A program made the position numbers and the translations under genes. Shown here in pieces: positions 25,508-32,055 of a stretch of 45,410 bases of DNA. The stretch comes from Nocardia jinanensis (GTDB lineage Bacteria; Actinomycetota; Actinomycetes; Mycobacteriales; Mycobacteriaceae). The stretch lies in the NCBI RefSeq assembly GCF_014645735.1, contig NZ_BMMH01000034.1:1-45410 (forward strand), in the 5' to 3' direction. The notes below the pieces were generated by a model, which saw only the letters and a list, made by a program, of their open reading frames with translations, was not told the DNA's origin and searched no databases. Numbering within the stretch: the stretch's first letter is position 1; each line of letters opens with the position of its first letter.

Positions 25508-26469
25508 CCGCCTCCCTACCATCGGCCACCGCTGTCCGCCATTTCCTGCGTGACGACGACCTGACACCCGCCGAACAGGCCGAAGTGCTGGCTCTTGCCG
25601 CCGAACTGAAGAAGAGCCCGTTCGCGCACCGGCCCCTGGAGGGACCGCGCGGTGTGGGGGTCATCTTCGACAAGAACTCCACGCGCACCCGGTTCTCCTT
25701 CGAACTGGGTATCGCCCAGCTCGGCGGGCACGCGGTGGTGGTGGACGGGCAGACGACCCAGCTGGGTCGCGACGAGACCCTCGCCGATACCGGACGGGTC
25801 CTGTCGCGCTATGTCGAGGCCGTGGTATGGCGGACCTTCGGTCAGGAGCGTCTGGAGGAGATGGCCTCCACCGCCACGGTTCCGGTGGTGAACGCGCTGT
25901 CCGACGAATTCCACCCCTGTCAGGTGCTGGCCGATCTGCTCACCATCACCGAGCACAAGGGCGGGCTGCGCGGACTGCGCCTGGCCTACTTCGGTGACGG
26001 CGCCAACAATATGTCCCATTCGCTGCTGCTCGGCGGCGTCACCGCCGGACTGCATATCCGGATCGCCGCTCCCGCCGGTTTCCTCCCGGCGCCGACCGTG
26101 CTCGAAGCCGCCGAGGCCCGGGCCGCCGAAACCGGGGGCAGTATCCTCGTCACCGAGGATCCGGTGGTCGCGGCCGTCGGTGCCGATGTGCTGGTCACCG
26201 ACACCTGGACCTCCATGGGCCAGGAGAGCGACGGCCTGGACCGGGTCGGTCCGTTCCGGCCGTACCAGGTGAACACCGAGCTGCTGTCCGGAGCCGGTAC
26301 CGATGCGATAGTGCTGCACTGCCTGCCCGCGCATCGCGGCGAGGAGATCACCGACGAGGTACTCGACGGACCGCAGAGCGTGGTCTGGGCCGAGGCGGAG
26401 AACCGGCTGCACGTGCAGAAGGCGCTACTGGTGTGGCTGCTGGCACGCAAGGACGCGCGGCGACGATGA
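25504..26469 (+). CDS. argF: Ornithine carbamoyltransferase
   Basis: 321 aa. Condenses ornithine and carbamoyl phosphate to citrulline. Carbamoyl-phosphate loop STRTR, the HPCQ motif, DTWTSMGQE (ornithine SMG loop) and HCLPAHRGEE with the catalytic Cys are all present. Anabolic type by context. It starts within the argD stop (ATGA) and ends in an ATGA overlap with argR. Confidence 0.97.
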   Translation: MTASLPSATAVRHFLRDDDLTPAEQAEVLALAAELKKSPFAHRPLEGPRGVGVIFDKNSTRTRFSFELGIAQLGGHAVVVDGQTTQLGRDETLADTGRVLSRYVEAVVWRTFGQERLEEMASTATVPVVNALSDEFHPCQVLADLLTITEHKGGLRGLRLAYFGDGANNMSHSLLLGGVTAGLHIRIAAPAGFLPAPTVLEAAEARAAETGGSILVTEDPVVAAVGADVLVTDTWTSMGQESDGLDRVGPFRPYQVNTELLSGAGTDAIVLHCLPAHRGEEITDEVLDGPQSVVWAEAENRLHVQKALLVWLLARKDARRR

Positions 26470-26975
26470 GCGAGACCCGGATACACCCGGCGGGACCGGT
26501 CACCGCCCCCACCCGTGCCGGCCGGCAGTCGCGGATCATCGCGCTGCTGGCCGCGCATCCGGTGCGCAGCCAGACCGAGCTCGCCGCCCTGCTTGCCGCG
26601 GAGGGAATCGAGACCACCCAGGCGACGCTGTCCCGCGATCTGGACGAACTGGGCGCGGTGAAACTGCGCGCCGCCGACGGCGGGGCGGGCGTCTACGTGG
26701 TGCCGGAGGACGGCAGTCCGGTGCGCGGGGTCACCGGCGGCACCGGCCGGCTGGCGAAACTGCTCGGTGATCTGCTGGTCTCCACCGATTCCAGCGGGAA
26801 CATCGCGGTGCTGCGGACACCGCCCGGCGCCGCGCACTTCCTGGCCAGCGCACTGGATCGGGCGTCGCTGCCCTACATAGTCGGCACGATCGCCGGTGAC
26901 GACACCATCGCGGTGATCGCGCGCGAACCCCTCACCGGCGCCGAGCTGGCAGCGCAGATCGAAAACCTGGCCTGA
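26466..26975 (+). CDS. argR: Arginine repressor
   Basis: 169 aa. N-terminal winged helix (about 20-90; TTQATLSRDLDELGAVKL is the recognition part) and C-terminal oligomerisation/arginine-binding domain with TPPGAAHFLASALDRA and GTIAGDDTIAVI, where the GDD aspartates bind arginine. It should act as a hexamer on the boxes before argC and argG. Last gene of the operon it controls, so autoregulated. ATG 26466 overlaps the argF stop. Confidence 0.95.
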   Translation: MSETRIHPAGPVTAPTRAGRQSRIIALLAAHPVRSQTELAALLAAEGIETTQATLSRDLDELGAVKLRAADGGAGVYVVPEDGSPVRGVTGGTGRLAKLLGDLLVSTDSSGNIAVLRTPPGAAHFLASALDRASLPYIVGTIAGDDTIAVIAREPLTGAELAAQIENLA

Positions 26976-27079
26976 CGCGCGCGGTGTGGCACGACGGCGG
27001 TGTGGCCGAACCGGCGCTGGCCCGGCTCGACCCGGTAGCGGGTTCGGTGCGGCCCGAAGCGGCCGATCAATACCGGGGT

Positions 27080-27299
27080 CCACCGGCCCGACCACATCGG
27101 CTTCCAGCTCGAACCGCCGGGCGAGTTCGGCATCGGTACTCACCTCTCGGTTCAGCAGTTTCAGCGCGACACGGCGGGGCAGTCGCGGATGGCGGGCGAG
27201 GTACACCGTCCCCATACCGCCCCGGCCCAGCACTCCTTCGACTCGATATCCGGCGAAGGTCGCGCCCACCCCCAGCACCGCTGCTCCCTCCACGCTCAT
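27080..27299 (-). pseudogene. N-terminal fragment of a PknB-type Ser/Thr kinase
   Basis: From 27299 the reverse strand reads a kinase N lobe: VGATFAGYRVEGVLGRGGMGTVYLA (glycine loop), VALKLL (ATP lysine) and RRFELEADVV (the alpha-C glutamate). After about 70 residues, at VDPGI, the match ends; the catalytic loop, DFG and everything else are missing, and the frame runs on antisense into argR. No upstream control signal is obvious. Likely a remnant left when the region between argR and argG was rearranged. Confidence 0.6.
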
Positions 27300-27601
27300 C
27301 GGAATGCCGTGACGCTACCGCACTTCGCGGCACAGGACCGCAGGTGTCCGGGGCAGCGCCGAGCCTGCGTCCACCGGCCGCGACCCGGTCACAATACGAC
27401 GGGCTGCCGGGAGCGTAGGGCCGGTGAAAGCGGCCCGGGATCGGGACGGTTCGTAGTGTCGATACCGATGAGGCCGGCGATCGCTCGACAAGCTGTCCGT
27501 GGGATCCGGCCGGTCGCCGGGCACCGGTAGGTCCGTGCCCGCAGGGCGCCTCGGTGTGCCGGTTCGGACGCGGTCGCGCTACCGGCTCCGGTCGCCGCGG
27601 C
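27300..27601. other. Gene-free stretch with terminator-like hairpin
   Basis: No gene or tRNA supported. CGGGCAC (27518-27524) and GTGCCCG (27535-27541) form a perfect 7-bp stem with a 10-nt loop, 60 nt beyond the stop of the 48-aa peptide gene on the reverse strand and suitably placed to end its transcript. Confidence 0.45.
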
Positions 27602-27748
27602 TCAGTGGTTGTTCACCAGATCCTGTAGGAGCGGTGTTGCCATCTCGATGCCCCATTTGCCAATGGTCAGGGCGGCATTGCCGAGGTTGACGACGAAGAA
27701 ACCGATCGTCTCGTAATTGTCCTGCGCCCACTGCTGCAACGTCTGCAT
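27602..27748 (-). CDS. 48-aa amphipathic peptide of unknown function
   Basis: 48 residues starting MQTLQQWAQDNYETIGFF and ending LLQDLVNNH. Preceded by a textbook ribosome site (AAAGGAGGA, 8 nt before the ATG), which makes real translation likely. The middle is hydrophobic (GFFVVNLGNAALTIG), flanked by polar ends; there is no cleavable signal peptide, Cys or charged cluster. Size and composition recall the short alpha-helical porin peptides (PorA/PorH) of corynebacteria or bacterial lytic peptides, but I see no sequence match. It has its own transcript, divergent from argG. Confidence 0.6.
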   Translation of the reverse strand: MQTLQQWAQDNYETIGFFVVNLGNAALTIGKWGIEMATPLLQDLVNNH

Positions 27749-27892
27749 GATTCCGTCCTCCTTTGCCGGTCGAGCGCCGATCGGTGTGATCAGCGTCTCA
27801 TACCGCGCAGGGGTGGGAAAGGGTCGGCGATCGATCGCAACCTTCACTCTTGCCCGTATCGGGCCTGGTAGTGGGCACTTCCACCCCGATTA

Positions 27893-27923
27893 TGAATGAG
27901 ATTGCACCATCGTGCATAATCAT
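27893..27923 (+). promoter_or_regulatory. ArgR operator and promoter of argG
   Basis: Same element as before argC: TGAATGAG at 27893-27900, then TTGCAC-catc-GTGCAT and CATAAT (-10, 27915-27920). TGCAC-catc-GTGCA is a perfect palindrome here. The predicted start is about 27927, leaving a 110-nt 5' region before argG, which includes the perfect hairpin CCAGCA-tac-TGCTGG at 27958-27972. Confidence 0.8.
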
Positions 27924-28037
27924 TTGTAGCGGCGGCGCGAGCCGATCCGGCAACGGGCCAGCATACTGCTGGGAGGCCGGCGGGCCCGCGCACGCAGACC
28001 ATCCGCACCACCGAAAGCATCCGAGGAGCACCAGAAC

Positions 28038-29240
28038 ATGTCCGATCGCGTCGTACTCGCCTACTCCGGTGGGCTGGACACCTCCGTGGCCATCAGCTGG
28101 ATCGGCAAGGAGACCGGCGCCGAGGTCGTGGCCGTGGCCATCGATCTGGGGCAGGGTGGCGAGGATATGAACGTCGTGCGTCAGCGCGCCCTCGACTGCG
28201 GCGCCGTCGAAGCGGTCGTAGTGGATGCCCGTGACGAGTTCGCCGACGAATACTGCCTGCCCACCATCCAGGCCAACGCGCTCTACCAGAGCGAGTACCC
28301 GCTGGTCTCGGCCATCAGCCGCCCGCTCATCGTCAAGCATCTGGTGGAGGCCGCCAAATTCCACGGTGCCGATACAGTCGCGCACGGCTGCACCGGCAAA
28401 GGCAACGACCAGGTCCGCTTCGAGGTCGGCATCGGCGCGCTGGCTCCTGATCTGAATGTGATCGCCCCGGTTCGCGACTACGCCTGGACCCGGGAGAAGG
28501 CCATCGCTTTCGCCGAGGAGAACAAGCTCCCGATCAACGTCACCAAGAAGTCGCCCTTCTCCATCGACCAGAACGTCTGGGGCCGTGCGGTCGAGACCGG
28601 ATTCCTCGAGGACCTCTGGAACGCCCCCACCAAGGACGTCTACGACTACACCACCGACCCGACCGTCAACTTCGAGGCGCCGGACGAACTGATCGTCACC
28701 TTCGACCGGGGTGTTCCGGTCGCCATCGACGGCCGTCAGGTCAGCGTGCTCGAGGCCATCACCGAGCTGAACAGCCGGGCGGGCCGCCAGGGCGTCGGCC
28801 GCCTGGACATGGTCGAGGACAGGCTCGTCGGTATCAAGAGTCGTGAGATCTACGAGGCCCCCGGCGCCATCGCGCTGATCACCGCGCATCGCGCGCTCGA
28901 GAGCGTGACCCTGGAGCGGGAACTCGGCCGCTACAAGCGGCAGGTCGAACAGCGCTGGGGCGAGCTGGCCTACGACGGCCTGTGGTTCTCGCCGCTGAAG
29001 CGGGCCCTGGACGCCTTCGTCGCCGAGACCCAGCAGCATGTGTCCGGCGATATCCGGATGGTGTTGCACGCAGGCAACGTCGTGGTCAACGGTCGCCGCA
29101 GCGACCAGTCGCTCTACGACTTCAACCTGGCCACCTACGACGAGGGCGACAGCTTCGACCAGTCGCTGGCCAAGGGCTTCGTGCAGATCCACGGCTTGTC
29201 CTCCAAGGTCGCCGCCAAACGGGATCTGAACCAGAAGTAA
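28038..29240 (+). CDS. argG: Argininosuccinate synthase
   Basis: 400 aa. ATP-dependent condensation of citrulline and aspartate. PP-loop YSGGLDTS at 9-16; AHGCTGKGNDQVRFE in the middle; the KKSPFSIDQNVWGR segment and a C-terminal oligomerisation tail. GAGGAG precedes the ATG by about 12 nt. It is separated from the main operon by the kinase fragment and the peptide gene and carries its own ArgR box. Confidence 0.97.
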   Translation: MSDRVVLAYSGGLDTSVAISWIGKETGAEVVAVAIDLGQGGEDMNVVRQRALDCGAVEAVVVDARDEFADEYCLPTIQANALYQSEYPLVSAISRPLIVKHLVEAAKFHGADTVAHGCTGKGNDQVRFEVGIGALAPDLNVIAPVRDYAWTREKAIAFAEENKLPINVTKKSPFSIDQNVWGRAVETGFLEDLWNAPTKDVYDYTTDPTVNFEAPDELIVTFDRGVPVAIDGRQVSVLEAITELNSRAGRQGVGRLDMVEDRLVGIKSREIYEAPGAIALITAHRALESVTLERELGRYKRQVEQRWGELAYDGLWFSPLKRALDAFVAETQQHVSGDIRMVLHAGNVVVNGRRSDQSLYDFNLATYDEGDSFDQSLAKGFVQIHGLSSKVAAKRDLNQK

Positions 29241-29266
29241 CGCGGAGTCCGGGCGATACGGTGCGT

Positions 29267-29294
29267 CGTTCGTCCGGTCGCGACCGGACGAACG
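29267..29294. terminator. Perfect 28-bp palindrome after argG
   Basis: CGTTCGTCCGGTCG is followed immediately by its exact reverse complement, 26 nt after the argG stop. As RNA it forms a very stable hairpin, a probable terminator without U-tract; as DNA it could bind a dimeric protein. Confidence 0.6.
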
Positions 29295-29519
29295 AGTCCG
29301 ATCCGAGGCATCCGCGCCGCTTCGCAGCCGAACGGGGTCGACGATCGCGGCCGCGAGTGGGTCGCCGGGAGTGCCCGGTCGCCCGACCCGGCGTCGCTCC
29401 TTTCGGCGACCACGAACCGGAGCCGCGGACGCGTCGGAAGGGTGGGTGCGTTCCGATGCTCACCCGGCGAATACCGTGGGCCGACAAGACGAACAGCCAA
29501 CCGAGACGTGGGAGAGGTA

Positions 29520-30929
29520 GTGGGCACCAACAAGGGCGCGTTGTGGGGTGGGCGGTTCGCTTCCGGCCCCGCCGAGGCGATGGCGGCGCTGAGTAAATCG
29601 ACCCAGTTCGACTGGGTGCTGGCGCCCTACGACATCCGCGCCTCCAAGGCGCACGCCCGGGTGCTGAACAAGGCCGGGCTGCTGTCGGAGGCCGATCTGG
29701 TCGATATGCTCGCCGGTCTGGACCGGCTCGCCGCCGATGTCGAATCCGGCACGTTCGCGCCCGCCGAATCGGACGAGGATGTGCACGGCGCGCTCGAACG
29801 CGGCCTCATCGACCGGGTCGGCCCGGAGCTCGGCGGGCGGCTGCGCGCCGGACGTTCGCGCAACGACCAGGTGGCCACACTGTTCCGGATGTGGCTGCGC
29901 GATGCCGTGGGGCGGATCGCCGCCGGGCTGGTGGCGGTCGTGGACGCGCTCACCGATCAGGCCGCGGCGCACCCCGACGCGGTGATGCCCGGCAAAACCC
30001 ATCTGCAGGCCGCCCAGCCGGTTCTGCTGGCCCATCATCTGCTGGCACATGCTCACCCACTGCTGCGCGATATCGACCGGCTGCGCGATTTCGACAAGCG
30101 GGCCGCCGTCTCGCCGTACGGTTCCGGGGCGCTTGCCGGATCCTCGCTCGGCCTGGACCCGGAGGCCATCGCGGCCGAACTGGATTTCACGGCCGCCGCC
30201 GCCAATTCCATCGATGCCACCTCCGCGCGCGATTTCGCGGCCGAGGCCGCGTTCGTACTGGCGATGATCGGGGTGGACCTCAGCCGCATGGCCGAGGAGG
30301 TCATTCTCTGGAGCACGCCGGAATTCGGCTATATCACCCTGGCCGATGCCTGGTCGACCGGCTCGTCGATCATGCCGCAGAAGAAGAACCCGGATGTCTC
30401 CGAGCTCACCCGCGGTAAGGCGGGCCGGCTGATCGGCAATCTCACCGGGCTCCTCGCCACCCTGAAGGCCCAGCCGCTGGCCTACAACCGGGATCTGCAG
30501 GAGGACAAGGAACCGCTGTTCGATTCGGTGGCTCAGCTGGAACTGCTGCTGCCCGCCATCGCCGGACTGGTCTCCACGCTCACCTTCCATACCGCCCGGA
30601 TGGCCGAACTCGCTCCCGCCGGTTTCACCCTGGCGACCGATATCGCCGAATGGATGGTCCGCAGCGGAGTGCCGTTCCGGGTCGCGCACGAGGCGGCCGG
30701 TGCGTGTGTGCGTACGGCCGAGGCGCGGGGTGTCGGGCTGGCCGATCTGACCGATGAGGAATTCGCGGCGATCGATCCGGCGCTCACCCCGCAGGTGCGC
30801 GAGGTGCTCACAGTGGCCGGTTCGGTCGCGTCGCGCAATGCCCGCGGCGGCACGGCGGGGGAGCGGGTGGCCGAGCAGCTCGGTGAGATCCGTGCCGCGG
30901 TGGACGGTATCCGCAGCTGGCTCGGCTGA
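29520..30929 (+). CDS. argH: Argininosuccinate lyase
   Basis: 469 aa. Splits argininosuccinate to arginine and fumarate. Family signature GSSIMPQKKNPDVSELTRGKAG is present with the catalytic serine in the flexible loop; RAGRSRNDQVATLFRMW and TSARDFAAEAAF are also typical. GTG 29520 follows GGGAGAGG at 29510-29517; earlier in-frame ATGs lie in non-conserved sequence. A 279-nt gap with a palindrome separates it from argG, so it may have its own promoter, but I see no ArgR box. Confidence 0.96.
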   Translation: MGTNKGALWGGRFASGPAEAMAALSKSTQFDWVLAPYDIRASKAHARVLNKAGLLSEADLVDMLAGLDRLAADVESGTFAPAESDEDVHGALERGLIDRVGPELGGRLRAGRSRNDQVATLFRMWLRDAVGRIAAGLVAVVDALTDQAAAHPDAVMPGKTHLQAAQPVLLAHHLLAHAHPLLRDIDRLRDFDKRAAVSPYGSGALAGSSLGLDPEAIAAELDFTAAAANSIDATSARDFAAEAAFVLAMIGVDLSRMAEEVILWSTPEFGYITLADAWSTGSSIMPQKKNPDVSELTRGKAGRLIGNLTGLLATLKAQPLAYNRDLQEDKEPLFDSVAQLELLLPAIAGLVSTLTFHTARMAELAPAGFTLATDIAEWMVRSGVPFRVAHEAAGACVRTAEARGVGLADLTDEEFAAIDPALTPQVREVLTVAGSVASRNARGGTAGERVAEQLGEIRAAVDGIRSWLG

Positions 30930-31307
30930 GTAGGCGTCCGAACGGGTGATTTTCGGAGCGACCGCGTCCGGCTGTGTCCGGACTCGGTAGCCCGAGGCGG
31001 GGTGCGGGCCGGCGGAGATACGCCGCCGTCTTCCGCCTGAGCGGCACGGCCTGCCCGCCGAGTCTCGCTACGACACTCGATCCGGCGCGATGTGGTCGGA
31101 GGCCGCGACGCGCGCGACTGCTGGGCAGACACCATAGCATCGTCATATGTGTAACTACCTAGATATGCGCATCTAAACATTGATCTGCCTCGTCGATCTG
31201 AGATCGAGACACCCGAAGACGACAAGGAGCGTACGAGGTCCTATGGCCCGGTAGCTGCTCGTATCGCTCTTACGCCGGGCCCGGCTGTGCGGTGTCTGCG
31301 CCTGTGC
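30930..31307. other. Intergenic region with AT-rich island
   Basis: No gene supported. A weak GTCCG/CGGAC stem (30966-30983) may terminate argH. At 31143-31184 is an AT-rich stretch, unusual here, with the inverted repeat TAGAT-atgcgc-ATCTA (31160-31175) flanked by ATGT (31147) and ACAT (31177). A ribosome-site-like AAGGAG at 31224-31229 precedes an ATG that stops after three codons. It looks like the control region of a lost gene. Confidence 0.4.
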
Positions 31308-31889
31308 TCAGGCGCGCACCGGGGGCGCCGCTGCGGCAATTTCCAGAACCCCCGCCAGCCAGGGGCTGAAATCGTCGGGGTCTTCCCGCAGCCGGTCGCG
31401 CAACTCCTCCGGGCGCACCCAGCGGTAGTCGGCGACCTCGGCCGGATCCGGATCGGGCCGTGACCCGTCGAGGAGACCCACCAGCACGTGGTCCCATTCG
31501 TCCTCGACGAAACCGGTGCGCGGGTCGCCCGCCCGATAGCTGTAGACGCCGACCTCGGTCAGCGGAACCCGCAGCCCCATCTCTTCGGACAGCCGTATCC
31601 CGGCCGCTTCGGCCACAGCAATGCCCGGCGCGGGATGGCCGCAGCAGGTATTCGACCAGCGTGCCGGGAACCGCGTCTTGCCGGGCGCGCGCTGCTGGAG
31701 CAGCGTCCGGCCCGCCGTGTCGAAGATGAGTACCGAGAACGCCCGGTGCGGTAGGCCGGGGGCGCGGTGGGCTTCGGCGACCGGGCACGAGCCGACCGTG
31801 TTGCCGGCGGAATCCACGAGCTCGACGGGCAGCGTTTCCCGGTCGACGGCCGCGGCCGGGTGGGCCGGTGGGAGGGTCGGATCGGTCAC
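31308..31889 (-). CDS. idi: Isopentenyl-diphosphate delta-isomerase, type 1
   Basis: 193 aa Nudix-fold enzyme that interconverts isopentenyl and dimethylallyl diphosphate for polyprenol, menaquinone and carotenoid synthesis. NTCCGHP holds the catalytic Cys, and EDEWDHVLVG the catalytic Glu; the Nudix-like segment AEAAGIRLSEEMGL lies between. GTG 31889 has no ribosome site; TAGGCT on the reverse strand (31902-31897) is 7 nt upstream, so translation is probably leaderless. Monocistronic, divergent from the Rv1683-like gene. Confidence 0.92.
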   Translation of the reverse strand: MTDPTLPPAHPAAAVDRETLPVELVDSAGNTVGSCPVAEAHRAPGLPHRAFSVLIFDTAGRTLLQQRAPGKTRFPARWSNTCCGHPAPGIAVAEAAGIRLSEEMGLRVPLTEVGVYSYRAGDPRTGFVEDEWDHVLVGLLDGSRPDPDPAEVADYRWVRPEELRDRLREDPDDFSPWLAGVLEIAAAAPPVRA

Positions 31890-31999
31890 GATCCTCAGCC
31901 TATCGGCGCGAGCACGAGGTTCCGTCGAGGTGACGGGTACATGATGTAGATGTCACAACGGAACCGACGGGTGCCGGGTGCGATATGGCAGGCTTTGGT

Positions 32000-32026
32000 G
32001 CATACCGCAGGGTTTGTGAGGTATGC
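32000..32026. promoter_or_regulatory. Inverted repeat before the Rv1683-like gene
   Basis: GCATACC (32000-32006) and GGTATGC (32020-32026), 13 nt apart, 30 nt upstream of the GTG at 32056. The size and position suit a dimeric repressor such as a TetR or GntR protein. It lies in the divergent idi/Rv1683-like promoter region. Confidence 0.4.
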
Positions 32027-32055
32027 CACGCCACGGGTAGGGCTGGGAGCGGAAC

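Noticed and set aside
23222..25567. Long reverse frame opposite argJ-argB-argD
   Set aside because: Shadow of three overlapping arginine genes with clear motifs.
31243..31254. Three-codon frame with a ribosome site
   Set aside because: Too short to call a gene; kept only as part of the orphan control region finding.
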